Position numbers and translations under genes: made by a program. The notes beneath the pieces are model-generated. The model saw nothing but the letters and a program-made list of their open reading frames with translations, was not told the DNA's origin and did not search any database. A stretch of 30,313 bases of DNA, taken from the NCBI GenBank assembly GCA_039029355.1, contig JBCCGI010000091.1, positions 1 to 30,313 of the forward strand. Direction: 5' to 3'. Of this stretch, positions 7,911 to 16,450 are shown one piece after another. Each line of letters opens with the position of its first letter. Within the stretch, counting starts at the first letter, position 1. The DNA is from JBCCGI01 sp039029355. GTDB taxonomy: Bacteria > Planctomycetota > UBA1135 > GCA-002686595.

Positions 7911-9167
7911 ATGAAGAACACGCTTCGCCTCAGCGCCCTTGCCGCCTTGGTCTCGCTGCTCCTGGCCCCGCTCGCCGGCGCCCTCCAGGTCAGCCAAGCC
8001 GAGCCTTCGTCCCCGACGGACGCGCCCCTAGAGGACTTCCGCGGCGATCTGCTCGACCTCGCGGCCGACGCCTCGCGGACGATCTCGGTCGACCCGCACG
8101 TCAAGACGCGCGCGCGCGCCATGGAGAACGTCGCGATCGCGTGCCTCGAGCTGGAGCAGCCGAGCCGCGCGCTGCGGCTCATTCAGGACAGCCCGAACTG
8201 GCGCATCGGCGTCGGCTACGGCGATCTGGCGCGCTATTGCGCCGAGCACGGCGAGGAAGAGTTGGCTCAGGAGTACCTCGGCCTCGCGGTCGGCGTCGCC
8301 GAGTGGCCGGCCGACAAGTTCGGCCAATCGTGGCGCAAGGACCGCGTCCTGGTCTCGATCTCGCGAGCCCGGCTCGCGCTGGGCGAGGAAGCGGCTGCGC
8401 GCGCCGCCGAAGCGGGCGTCGAGAACGAGGCCGAGACCGGCAAGGTCGACGCCGAGCGCGCCAAGGTCGCGAGCGACGAGGGGTACGAGGAGCTGCTGGC
8501 GGCGTCGCGGAGAGCCTTCGAGAGCCAGAACTTCGACCTGTCGCGCAACGCGCTGGCCGTCTGCATCCAGCTCTTCGAGTCGCACTACCGTGACGAAGAG
8601 CGCCGCGCGGAGATCGAGGCGCTCGTCAAGGAGTCCTGGAGCAAGCTCCCGGTCACGATCCGGATCGACGTCCTGCTGGAGCTGGTCCGCGTCGCGCTCG
8701 AGGCGGGCGACGTCGTCAAGGCCAGCGAGGTCATCGAAGAGGCCCGCGGCGTGCTCGACGCGACCGGGCTCAACGCCGAGTACCGCGTGCCGCTCCTGGC
8801 CCGCATCGCGGCGTTCCGCTACCGCGCGGGCGACGCGCGGGAGGCGCGGCGCGAAGCCGGCGCCGCCCTCGCGCTGTATAACGAAGGCCGGACCGAGATC
8901 GTGAACGTCAGCCGCGCGGCCTGCCTGCGTCCGCTGGCCGAGGCCTACCAGAAGATGGGAGCGTCGGAGGAGGCCGCCTCGGTCTACCGCCTCGCGATCC
9001 ACGAGGGCTTCGAGAACACGAACGTGCGTCCGCGCGCCGAAGACCTCTTGGCGACCTGCTGCTCGATGGCGCGGACCGGCTTCCAGCCCGATCCGTCGCT
9101 CTGGGAGTTCATGCGGCACATCCAGGCCGACAACTTCGAGCGCAAGGACGAGCGCATCTACCGCTAG
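7911..9167 (+). CDS. Exported alpha-solenoid (TPR-like) protein
   Basis: A 418-residue protein with an N-terminal signal peptide (MKNTLRLSALAALVSLLLAP, cleavage near GALQ). The mature part is almost entirely helical. It has degenerate TPR-like helical pairs: AMENVAIACLELEQPSRALR near residues 67-86, then YGDLARYCAEHGEEELAQEY, and near the C-terminus LRPLAEAYQKMGASEEAASV. A charged helical middle (about residues 155-190) may be a coiled coil. No catalytic motif is visible. TPR-like solenoids usually mediate protein contacts, so a periplasmic scaffold or adaptor role is inferred. It lies between the beta-helix-like protein and the TonB receptor, in the same orientation. There is no clear ribosome binding site before the ATG. 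Confidence 0.82.
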   Translation: MKNTLRLSALAALVSLLLAPLAGALQVSQAEPSSPTDAPLEDFRGDLLDLAADASRTISVDPHVKTRARAMENVAIACLELEQPSRALRLIQDSPNWRIGVGYGDLARYCAEHGEEELAQEYLGLAVGVAEWPADKFGQSWRKDRVLVSISRARLALGEEAAARAAEAGVENEAETGKVDAERAKVASDEGYEELLAASRRAFESQNFDLSRNALAVCIQLFESHYRDEERRAEIEALVKESWSKLPVTIRIDVLLELVRVALEAGDVVKASEVIEEARGVLDATGLNAEYRVPLLARIAAFRYRAGDAREARREAGAALALYNEGRTEIVNVSRAACLRPLAEAYQKMGASEEAASVYRLAIHEGFENTNVRPRAEDLLATCCSMARTGFQPDPSLWEFMRHIQADNFERKDERIYR

Positions 9168-9369
9168 AGAAGCGGCGCGCGCGAATCAAGTCGGCGGGGA
9201 GGGGAATCGGAGCTCGCTCCGCACTCCCCTTCATCGGATCCGTAAGAGCGGTTCACGGCTCCTTGATAATCGATCCCTACCTTGCGCCCATCAGCGGGTA
9301 GGCACGCCCGCAACGGGGCCGTCCGGCTTCGTTCGCTTCGCCGTCCTTAACTGTCGAGCCCAAACGCAC
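9168..9369 (+). promoter_or_regulatory. 202-bp gap before the TonB receptor operon: hairpin and possible promoter
   Basis: Just after the stop of the solenoid gene is an interrupted hairpin: AGGGGA (9200-9205) pairs with TCCCCT (9225-9230), and inside it CGGAG pairs with CTCCG around a CTCG loop. This could terminate upstream transcription. Further on is an AT-richer patch with GATAAT at 9265-9270, a possible -10 element 100 nt before the GTG of the receptor gene, without a convincing -35. A separate promoter for the TonB operon is therefore plausible but unproven. Confidence 0.35.
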
Positions 9370-12300
9370 GTGAACGCTTGGAAGGTCGGGGACGGTCCCC
9401 GGTGCATTCATCGACTCCGGTCCCTGTGCCTGCTCCTGGCAGCCATGGTCTCTCTTCCAGCGATCGCCGCGGGCCAGGACCCCGGTGGCGTCCTTCGAGG
9501 CGTTGTGTCCGACCGGGACTTCGACGTCCCGTTGGGCGGCGTTCAGGTCCAGGTGCTGGGCACGCAGCTCTCCACCACGACGGCCGCCCAGGGCAACTAC
9601 GCTCTGAGCGAGGTGCCGGCGGGGACCTACACGGTCGTCTTCTTCAAGGAGGGCTACGTCCGCCAGGTCGAAGCCGACGTGCTGGTGCGCTCCGGCGACC
9701 TGACCGACCTGAACGTCTCGATGCCCGGCGACTTCACCGAGATGGAGGAGTTCGTCGTGCAGGACGTGCTCCAGCTCGGCGGGGGCTCCGAGGCGGCCCT
9801 GCTGCAGCTGCGCTTCGAGAGCCCGGCGCTGATGGACTCGATCAGCTCCGACCTGATGAGCCGCGCCGGCGCCAGCGACGCCGCGAGCGCGCTCAAGCTC
9901 GTGGCCGGCGCGTCGGTCCAGAACGGCAAGTTCGCCGTGATCCGCGGCCTGCCCGACCGCTACGTCGCCTCGCTGCTCAACGGCGTTCGGCTGCCCTCGG
10001 CGGACGAGGAGACGCGCGCGGTAGAGCTCGACCAGTTCCCGGCGGCGGTCATCGAGAGCATCCAGGTGACCAAGACGTTCACGCCCGACCAGCAGGGCGA
10101 CGCCTCGGGCGGCGCGGTCGACGTGCGCCTCAAGGGCATCCCGGACGAGACGGTGGCGCAGTTCAACGCCCAGTTCAGCTCGAACGACAACGTCACCGGG
10201 CGCGACGACTTCCTCACGTACAACGGTGGCGGCGTGAACACCTTCGGGCTGGCCGGCAGCGAGAAGGACCCGCAGCTCGGCAAGCTCGGCGAGAACTGGG
10301 ACGGCGCGGTGGGGGTCACGACCGACGACGCGCCGATCAACTACCGGTTCTCGGGCGCGCTCGGCGGGCGGCACGAGGTCAACAGCGACCTGACGATCGG
10401 CGGCTTCGCCAGCTTCTTCTACAAGCGCGACAGCTCGTTCTACGACGACGGCGTCAACGACGCCTACTGGATCGACAACCCGGGCGAGGGGCTCTCGCCG
10501 CAGGTCGTCCAGGAGGACGGCGACGAGTTCTTCACCGCGCTCTTCGACGTGACGCGCGCGGCTGAGTCGGTGCAGTGGGGCGGCCTGGGCACCGTCGGCA
10601 TCGAGACCGAGAACCACGCGATCGGGCTGACGACGCTGTACACGCACTCGGCCGAGGACGTGGCCATCCTCAGCCTTGACACCCGCGGCAAGGCGTTCTT
10701 CTTTCCGGACCACGACCCGAACGACCCCTTCAGCGAGGGCTCGATCGGCGACGAGAAGAACCAGGCTCCGTACCGGCGCTCCGAGACGCTGCAGTACACC
10801 GAGCGAACGACGGGTTCGCTGCAGCTGCGCGGCCAGCACTTGGTCTCGGCCTCGGGCTTCGAGCTCGGTGGGATCGAGTTCGAGGAGCCCGAGATCGACT
10901 GGACGCTGTCGACCAGCTTCGCGCGCCTGTATCAGCCGGACAAGCGCCTCTTCTCCTCGCAGTGGACGCCCGAGGCCTGGGACGGCGAGGAGTTCGATCC
11001 GCCCGCGTGGGGCCCGGTCAAGCCCGCGGCCAGCTTCCTGCTCGGCAACCTGCAGCGCATCTGGAAGGAGATCGACGAGGACGGCGTCCAGCTCTCGGCG
11101 AGCGTCAAGTTCCCCTTCGAGCAGTGGGACGGCGAGCGCGGCTTCCTGAAGTTCGGCGTGTTCGACGACTCGGTCGAGCGCGAGTTCGACCTCGACAGCT
11201 ACAGCAACTTCGAGGACCAGGGCTCGGACTTCACCGGCGACTTCGACGACCCCTGGAGCAACATCTTTCCCTTCGAGGACCATCCGATCACCGAGAGCGA
11301 GTTCGACGTCGACTACGACGGCAAGCTCGACGTGCGTGCGGTCTACGGCATGTTCGACCTGCCGCTGAGCGAGTCGGTCAACATGATCGCCGGCGCCCGG
11401 GTCGAGTCGACCGACCTGTCGATCGTCCTCGATCCGGAGGAGCTGGCGCAGTCGTTCACGGCGGGGCAGAGCTCCCCGGGGGAGCTCGAGCCCGGCGAGG
11501 CCGACGTCGACTTCGCCCAGACCGACTTCCTGCCCGCGCTGGGCTTCGTGTTCGACGTGGCCGATGGGCTCACGCTGCGGACGAGCTACAGCCGAACCCT
11601 GGCGCGGCAGACCTTTCGCGAGCTGACGCCGGTGGTGCAGCAGGAGTTCCTGGGCGGCCCGATCTTCATCGGCAACCCGGACCTGAAGACCAGCAGCCTC
11701 GACAACTACGACGTGCGGGTCGACTTCCGCCCGTATGAAGGCGGCCTGTTCTCGTTCTCGTGGTTCCGCAAGAACATCGAGGACGCGATCGAGTTCGTGC
11801 AGCGCGAGGTGGCGTTCACCTTCACCTCGCCGGAGAACTACCCCGAGGGCACCCTCGCGGGCTACGAGGTCGAGCTGCGCCAGGACCTCGGCCGCTTCTG
11901 GGACGCCGCCGAGGGCCTCTCGTTCGGCGGCAACGCGACCTTCATCGACTCCGAGGTCACGCTCCCCCAGGACGAGTCCGACGTGCTGGCGACGCTGGGC
12001 GCCAACATCAAGTCGCGTGACGCGACGCTGGCGCCCGAGCACATCTACAACCTGTTCCTGACCTACGACATCGAGGACACGGGAACGCGCGCCGCCATCT
12101 TCTACACCGTGGAGGGCGACACGCTCGTCGCCGGCGCGGGCGAGTCCCTGAACAACTTCGTGCCGAGCGTCTACGCCAAGGAGTTCGGCACGCTGAACGC
12201 CAGCCTGATGCAGCCCATCGGCGACCACTGGAGCATCAAGCTCCAGGCCAAGAACCTCACCAACCCCAAGATCAAGGAGGTCTACCGATCGGACCTCATC

Positions 12301-12372
12301 GGCTCGGACGTGACCAAGACGTCGTTCACGCGCGGCCGGGAGTTCTCGATCGGTGTGACCTACCGGCCCTGA
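9370..12372 (+). CDS. TonB-dependent outer-membrane receptor with N-terminal carboxypeptidase-regulatory-like domain
   Basis: A 1000-residue outer-membrane active transporter, read from the GTG at 9370. Signal peptide residues 1-35 (basic stretch RCIHRLR, hydrophobic SLCLLLAAMVSLPAIAAG). Residues 38-118 form a CarboxypepD_reg-like beta-sandwich (LRGVVSDRDFDVPLGGVQV, GNYALSEVPAGTYTVVFFK). A TonB-box-like segment, EMEEFVVQDV, lies at 124-133. The plug domain is at about 150-260, with the typical FAVIRGLPDRYVASLLNGV, IESIQVTKTFTPD and GDASGGAVDVRLK. The remainder is a 22-strand-type barrel with many aromatic/acidic strands, including TSYSRTLARQTFRELTP and a C-terminal strand ending GVTYRP. The substrate cannot be deduced; siderophores, vitamins, oligosaccharides or peptides are all possible. 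It is the first gene of the TonB operon, and the DUF3450 gene starts 13 bp after it. Confidence 0.95.
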   Translation: MNAWKVGDGPRCIHRLRSLCLLLAAMVSLPAIAAGQDPGGVLRGVVSDRDFDVPLGGVQVQVLGTQLSTTTAAQGNYALSEVPAGTYTVVFFKEGYVRQVEADVLVRSGDLTDLNVSMPGDFTEMEEFVVQDVLQLGGGSEAALLQLRFESPALMDSISSDLMSRAGASDAASALKLVAGASVQNGKFAVIRGLPDRYVASLLNGVRLPSADEETRAVELDQFPAAVIESIQVTKTFTPDQQGDASGGAVDVRLKGIPDETVAQFNAQFSSNDNVTGRDDFLTYNGGGVNTFGLAGSEKDPQLGKLGENWDGAVGVTTDDAPINYRFSGALGGRHEVNSDLTIGGFASFFYKRDSSFYDDGVNDAYWIDNPGEGLSPQVVQEDGDEFFTALFDVTRAAESVQWGGLGTVGIETENHAIGLTTLYTHSAEDVAILSLDTRGKAFFFPDHDPNDPFSEGSIGDEKNQAPYRRSETLQYTERTTGSLQLRGQHLVSASGFELGGIEFEEPEIDWTLSTSFARLYQPDKRLFSSQWTPEAWDGEEFDPPAWGPVKPAASFLLGNLQRIWKEIDEDGVQLSASVKFPFEQWDGERGFLKFGVFDDSVEREFDLDSYSNFEDQGSDFTGDFDDPWSNIFPFEDHPITESEFDVDYDGKLDVRAVYGMFDLPLSESVNMIAGARVESTDLSIVLDPEELAQSFTAGQSSPGELEPGEADVDFAQTDFLPALGFVFDVADGLTLRTSYSRTLARQTFRELTPVVQQEFLGGPIFIGNPDLKTSSLDNYDVRVDFRPYEGGLFSFSWFRKNIEDAIEFVQREVAFTFTSPENYPEGTLAGYEVELRQDLGRFWDAAEGLSFGGNATFIDSEVTLPQDESDVLATLGANIKSRDATLAPEHIYNLFLTYDIEDTGTRAAIFYTVEGDTLVAGAGESLNNFVPSVYAKEFGTLNASLMQPIGDHWSIKLQAKNLTNPKIKEVYRSDLIGSDVTKTSFTRGREFSIGVTYRP

Positions 12373-12385
12373 AGACACGCAACCG

Positions 12386-13174
12386 ATGAAACACCTAGCA
12401 AGAATCACGGCCCTGACGGCGCTCGGGCTGTGCACGGCGCTCTTCCTGCGCGCCTCCTCGGGCGCTTCGGTCCAGGAAGAGGGCGTGCTCGACGACACGC
12501 GCAACGCCCTCTCGGAGTGGGTTGAAGTGCGGGGCGTCATCTCCAAGGAGAAGCGCGACTGGGAGCTTGGCAAGAGCATCCTCGGGGACCAGATCGAGCT
12601 GCTGCAGCGCCAGATCGACGCGCTGCGCGAGGAGATCGGCAAGGCCAACGAGGACGCGGCGAAGCTGGACGTGACGCGGACCGAGCTCTTTGAGGAGGAC
12701 GAGCGCCTTCGCGAGGCCTCGGACGTGCTCGCCGGCATGCTGACCGACTTCGAAGCGCGTACGAGCACGCTGCTGGAGCGCATGCCGCAGCCGCTGCAGA
12801 TCCAGGTCGCGCCGCTGAGCCAGCGCTTCCCCGAGGATCCCGAGAACACCGAGCTGTCGCTCTCGGACCGCTTCTCGACGATCGTCGGCATCCTGGCGCT
12901 GGCGGACAAGTTCAACCAGGAGATCACCGCGCAGAGCGAGCTGCGGCAGCTCCCGAGCGGCGAGGACGCTTCGGTCACCACGCTGTACCTGGGCCTGGGC
13001 CAGGCCTACTACGCCACGGTCGACGGCACCGACGCCGGCATCGGGACCTCGGGGCCCGACGGCTGGACCTGGCGAGACGCGGGCGAGCACGCCGAGGAGA
13101 TCGCGCGCGCGATCGCCATCTTCAACAACGAGGACGTGGCCGACTTCGTGCGGCTTCCGATCCGCATCGACTAG
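12386..13174 (+). CDS. DUF3450 family periplasmic coiled-coil protein
   Basis: A 262-residue exported protein (signal peptide MKHLARITALTALGLCTALF...). A long coiled coil occupies about residues 35-125 (heptads around KEKRDWELGKSILGDQIELL, QRQIDALREEIGKANEDAAK). A conserved C-terminal part follows, with LSDRFSTIVGILALADKFNQ, TLYLGLGQAYYA and GTSGPDGWTWRD, all typical of DUF3450. Members of this family are encoded beside TtpC/ExbB/ExbD/TonB2 genes in gammaproteobacteria, where they are thought to belong to the TonB2 complex; the exact role is not defined. Its position, 13 bp after the receptor and 14 bp before the TtpC-like gene, agrees with that. Confidence 0.92.
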   Translation: MKHLARITALTALGLCTALFLRASSGASVQEEGVLDDTRNALSEWVEVRGVISKEKRDWELGKSILGDQIELLQRQIDALREEIGKANEDAAKLDVTRTELFEEDERLREASDVLAGMLTDFEARTSTLLERMPQPLQIQVAPLSQRFPEDPENTELSLSDRFSTIVGILALADKFNQEITAQSELRQLPSGEDASVTTLYLGLGQAYYATVDGTDAGIGTSGPDGWTWRDAGEHAEEIARAIAIFNNEDVADFVRLPIRID

Positions 13175-13188
13175 CGGAAGGCGACCCA

Positions 13189-14709
13189 ATGAAGATCGGA
13201 ACTCCCATCCTCCTCCTCCCGGCCCTCGGGCTGTCCCTGCTCGGGTCGAGCGCCGCGCTCGCCCAGGAAGGCTCCGACGCGACACCGTTCGAGAGCGCCG
13301 CGTCCGGCATTCAGGACCGGCTCACGGCCGCCGTCGCCGAGCTCGAAGCGCTCCGCGCCGAGCTCGCGCTCGAGAAACTCCCGCTCAGCGAAGAGCTGAC
13401 GCAGCTCAACGCCGAGCTAGCCAGCGTCAAGATCGAGCACGAGGCGGCGATACGGGCCGTCGACGGCACCAACCTCGAGATCAACAAGCTCGAGACGCGC
13501 ATCAAGGCCCGCAACGACGAGATCGACTTCCTGTCGAACCTGCTCGTCGACTACGGGACGAAGTTCCAGTCGCGCCTGCACGTGATCGAGGATCAGCGGT
13601 ACGACGAGGTCACCTCCGCCGCCGAGCTCGCTCCGAGCAACAGCAACCTCAGCCAAGAGGAGGTCTTCGCGATCCAGGCCGAGCTGATCGAGGTCTCGCT
13701 CGACCGCCTCGCGGAGCTCCTGGGCGGCACGAGCTTCGAGGGCGAGGCGCTGAACGCCGACCGCATCGTCGCCAAGGGCACGTTCGTGCTGGTCGGCCCG
13801 ACCGCGCTCTTCGTCACCGGCGGGGTCGCGGGCACGGCCGAGCAGCTGCTCAACTCGTCGGAGCCGATGCAGACCCCGTTCCTCGCACCGGAGGATCAGG
13901 AGGCCGCCGCGCAGCTGGCCACGACGGGCAGCGGCTTCTTCCCGCTCGACCCGACCCTCGGCAAGGCTCACAAGATCGAGGCCACCGAGGAGAGCTTCAT
14001 CGAGCACGTGCAGAAGGGCGGCCCCGTCATGGTGCCGATCTTCGCGCTGGCCGGCGCGGCGCTGCTGGTGGCGCTCTACAAGTGGCTGGTCCTCAGCCTC
14101 CAGCGCGTGCCGTCGCGCTCGAAGCTGCAGGGCGTGCTCGACGCCGTCGCCAGCCGCGACGAGCAGGGCGCGCAGCGGGCCGCCGAGGCGATCCGCGGGC
14201 CGGTCGGCCGCATGCTCGCCGCCGGCGCCGCGCACCTGCGCGAGCCGCGCGAGCTGATCGAAGAGGTGATGTACGAGACGGTCCTGACGACCAAGCTGAA
14301 GCTGCAGAGCTTCCTGCCGTTCGTCGCGATCTGCGCCGCCTCGGCGCCGCTGCTCGGCCTGCTCGGCACCGTGACGGGCATCATCGGCACCTTCAAGCTG
14401 ATCACCGTGTTCGGTTCGGGCGACGTGAAGAGCCTCTCGAGCGGCATCTCCGAGGCGCTGATCACGACCAAGTTCGGCCTGATCGTGGCGATCCCGTCCT
14501 TGCTGCTCCACGCGTTCCTGTCGCGCAAGGCGCGCGGGATCCTGGACCAGATGGAGAAGGCGGCGCTCTCGTTCCTGAACCAGGTCAGCAAGACGCCGCT
14601 GGCGCCGAAGATGTTCCTGGACCCGGATGCGATCGTGCAGCCGCAGCCGCCGGCCGAGCCCGAGCCGCCCGCTGCCGCCCCGAAGGCGCTGGCCACGGCA
14701 CCGGAGTAG
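13189..14709 (+). CDS. TtpC-like MotA/TolQ/ExbB proton channel protein with periplasmic coiled coil
   Basis: A 506-residue inner-membrane protein. Signal peptide residues 1-26 (ending ALAQ), coiled coil at about 40-120, and a periplasmic domain to ~270. The MotA/TolQ/ExbB region follows: a first membrane helix at 279-302, a cytoplasmic loop (QGAQRAAEAIRGPVGRML), a helix at ~376-402 (FLPFVAICAASAPLLGLLGT) and a helix at ~422-444 (SEALITTKFGLIVAIPSLLL). A Pro/Ala-rich tail ends the protein. TtpC is the extra ExbB-like subunit of TonB2 systems, needed in Vibrio for TonB2-dependent iron transport. The start ATG has a GGAAGG sequence 8 nt upstream. The gene ends 3 bp before exbB. Confidence 0.93.
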   Translation: MKIGTPILLLPALGLSLLGSSAALAQEGSDATPFESAASGIQDRLTAAVAELEALRAELALEKLPLSEELTQLNAELASVKIEHEAAIRAVDGTNLEINKLETRIKARNDEIDFLSNLLVDYGTKFQSRLHVIEDQRYDEVTSAAELAPSNSNLSQEEVFAIQAELIEVSLDRLAELLGGTSFEGEALNADRIVAKGTFVLVGPTALFVTGGVAGTAEQLLNSSEPMQTPFLAPEDQEAAAQLATTGSGFFPLDPTLGKAHKIEATEESFIEHVQKGGPVMVPIFALAGAALLVALYKWLVLSLQRVPSRSKLQGVLDAVASRDEQGAQRAAEAIRGPVGRMLAAGAAHLREPRELIEEVMYETVLTTKLKLQSFLPFVAICAASAPLLGLLGTVTGIIGTFKLITVFGSGDVKSLSSGISEALITTKFGLIVAIPSLLLHAFLSRKARGILDQMEKAALSFLNQVSKTPLAPKMFLDPDAIVQPQPPAEPEPPAAAPKALATAPE

Positions 14710-14712
14710 GCC

Positions 14713-15345
14713 ATGGACGCGTTTCTCGAACGCCTGCAGGGCTTCTGGCACGAGGCGACGGGCATCTGGAGCGAGGGCGGCTGGGCGATGATCGCCATCG
14801 CCGTCATCTCGGTCGTGCTCTTCGGCATCGGCGTCAGCGTTCACCTCCGCCTTCGCTCCACCGGCTTCCAGTCGGTGCCGGAGGCCACCTGGCGCCGCTG
14901 GATCGAGCATCCGGGCGAGCGCCGCGGCCGCATCGGCGAGCTGCTCGGCTATGTCGCGGGCGGCCGCTCGGTCCAGGAGACCAGCACCGTCTTCGAGCAG
15001 GTCCGCACGACCGAGACCGTCCCGTTCGACCGCGACCTGCGCGTGATGAAGATCTGCGTCGGCGCGGCGCCGCTCGTCGGGCTGCTGGGCACGGTGACCG
15101 GCATGCTCGCGACCTTCAGCGCGCTCTCCTCCGGCTCGGGGGGGGACAAGACCATGGGCATGATCGCCTCGGGCATCTCCGAGGCGCTCGTCACGACCGA
15201 GACCGGCCTCGTCATCGCCCTTGCGGGGCTCTTTTATCAGTACCAGCTCGTTCGCAAGCACGAGCGCTACCGGGCGTTCCTCGCGCACCTCGAGTCCGTG
15301 TGCGCGCAGGCCGTCTACCGGCAGCAGCAGAAGGCGGTGGCCTGA
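14713..15345 (+). CDS. exbB: ExbB-type proton channel subunit of the TonB system
   Basis: A 210-residue inner-membrane protein of the MotA/TolQ/ExbB family, near the usual ExbB2 length (~175-230). There are three predicted membrane helices: 23-43 (GWAMIAIAVISVVLFGIGV), 113-136 (APLVGLLGTVTGMLATF) and 157-178 (EALVTTETGLVIALAGLFY). The helix 2 signature G-L-L-G-T-V-T-G-M and the helix 3 Thr residues match channel-lining positions of the family. With ExbD it forms the proton-driven motor that energises TonB. The ATG follows GGAG at a good distance, and the stop codon overlaps the exbD start (TGATG), suggesting translational coupling. Confidence 0.95.
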   Translation: MDAFLERLQGFWHEATGIWSEGGWAMIAIAVISVVLFGIGVSVHLRLRSTGFQSVPEATWRRWIEHPGERRGRIGELLGYVAGGRSVQETSTVFEQVRTTETVPFDRDLRVMKICVGAAPLVGLLGTVTGMLATFSALSSGSGGDKTMGMIASGISEALVTTETGLVIALAGLFYQYQLVRKHERYRAFLAHLESVCAQAVYRQQQKAVA

Positions 15346-15758
15346 TGGGACGTTTTCGCGAGAGCAGCTCGGAAGAGCCGGAGACGGGGATCGACATCTC
15401 CCCGCTGATCGACTGCGTGTTCATCCTCCTGATCTTCTTCATCGTCACGACGGTCTTCGTCGAGGAGACCGGCGTCGAGGTCAACCGCCCCGAGGCGGCC
15501 TCGGCCAGCCAGCTGGAGAAGAACAGCATCCTCCTCGCCATCACCGACAAGGGCGAGGTCGTCTACGGCGGCCGCGAGGTCAACGTCGCAGGCGTCCAGG
15601 CGCTGGTGAAGCGCCTGCTGCAGAAGGAGGCGGACATCCCGGTCATCATCCAGGCCGACAGCACGTCGAAGTCCGGCGTCCTGGTCCGCGTCATCGACCA
15701 GTGCAAGCTGGCCGGCGCGGAGAAGGTCAGCGTCTCGGCCAAGACGCCGAAGGGCTAG
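15345..15758 (+). CDS. exbD: ExbD-type subunit of the TonB energising motor
   Basis: A 137-residue protein with one N-terminal membrane helix (about 18-38, ISPLIDCVFILLIFFIVTTV) and a periplasmic ExbD domain. Asp23 in PLIDCVF corresponds to the essential protonatable Asp of ExbD/TolR/MotB-like subunits. The C-terminal part shows the family pattern of INVAGVQ-like and IQADSTSKSG segments (here VNVAGVQALVKRLL and VIIQADSTSKSGVLVRVIDQ). The start ATG overlaps the exbB stop by one base. The frame is open for a long way upstream inside the ttpC-like and exbB genes, but the family alignment starts only at this Met. Confidence 0.95.
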   Translation: MGRFRESSSEEPETGIDISPLIDCVFILLIFFIVTTVFVEETGVEVNRPEAASASQLEKNSILLAITDKGEVVYGGREVNVAGVQALVKRLLQKEADIPVIIQADSTSKSGVLVRVIDQCKLAGAEKVSVSAKTPKG

Positions 15759-15770
15759 GGAGCCGGCGCC

Positions 15771-16445
15771 ATGGAGCACCAACGCAACTCGTCGCTCTTC
15801 GGCAAGCTGGTTCGCGCCGGGCTGGCGGTCGTCGGCGCGGTCGCGTTGACGCTGGGGCTGTTCCTCGTGCTGCCGCTGCTCCAGGCGATCTCGGATCGCC
15901 CGCGGAACGAGTCCGCCGGCCCCGAGGTCGACGTCGGAGCGCTCCCCCCGCCTCCGCCTCCGCCCCCGATGGACGAGGAGGAGCCGCCGGAAGAGGAGGA
16001 AGAGGAAGAACCGCCCGAGATGCTCGAGGAGGCTCCGCCGCTCGACCTGGCCGAGCTAGAGCTCGCCCTCAGCGGCGGCACGGGCGACGGCTGGGGCACC
16101 GCCGACTACACGCTGAACCTGCAGACGCTCGGCGGTGGGGGAGGCGGCGACGTCAACCAGCTCTTCTCGCTGGCGGACCTCGACCAGAAACCGCGTGTGG
16201 TGTACCGCCCCAACCCGGTCATCTCGGCCAAGCTGCGCAAGCGCGCGCCGGGCACGGTGCACGTCGCGTTCGAGGTCAACGAGCAGGGCCGCGTGGAAGA
16301 CCCGCGGGTGCTCGAGTCGACCGACCCGATCTTCGAGCGCGTCGCGCTCAACTCGATCAAGAAGTGGAAGTTTGAACCCGGCAAGAAGAACGGCACGGCG
16401 GTGAGATTCCGCATGCGCGTGCCCTTCACGATTCCGAAGAGCTGA
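15771..16445 (+). CDS. tonB: TonB energy transducer (TonB2-like)
   Basis: A 224-residue protein anchored by an N-terminal helix (about 13-38, VRAGLAVVGAVALTLGLFLV). A Pro/Glu-rich linker occupies 59-90 (eight consecutive prolines, then long Glu runs) without the Lys-Pro repeats of classical TonB. The globular TonB C-terminal domain is at about 147-222: NPVISAKLRKRAPGTVHVAF, INxxGRVEDPRV-like (here NEQGRVEDPRVLES), and the WKFEP motif at 199-203. The role is to span the periplasm and transmit ExbB/ExbD motor force to TonB-dependent receptors, presumably the one in this operon and possibly others. A GGGAG precedes the ATG. Confidence 0.95.
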   Translation: MEHQRNSSLFGKLVRAGLAVVGAVALTLGLFLVLPLLQAISDRPRNESAGPEVDVGALPPPPPPPPMDEEEPPEEEEEEEPPEMLEEAPPLDLAELELALSGGTGDGWGTADYTLNLQTLGGGGGGDVNQLFSLADLDQKPRVVYRPNPVISAKLRKRAPGTVHVAFEVNEQGRVEDPRVLESTDPIFERVALNSIKKWKFEPGKKNGTAVRFRMRVPFTIPKS

Positions 16446-16450
16446 TCCCC

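Noticed and set aside
9277..12981. A 1234-codon open frame on the minus strand opposite the TonB receptor
   Set aside because: The translation is repetitive (RDQ/VEL/AVD-rich) without recognisable motifs. The plus strand encodes a clear TonB-dependent receptor and DUF3450 protein.
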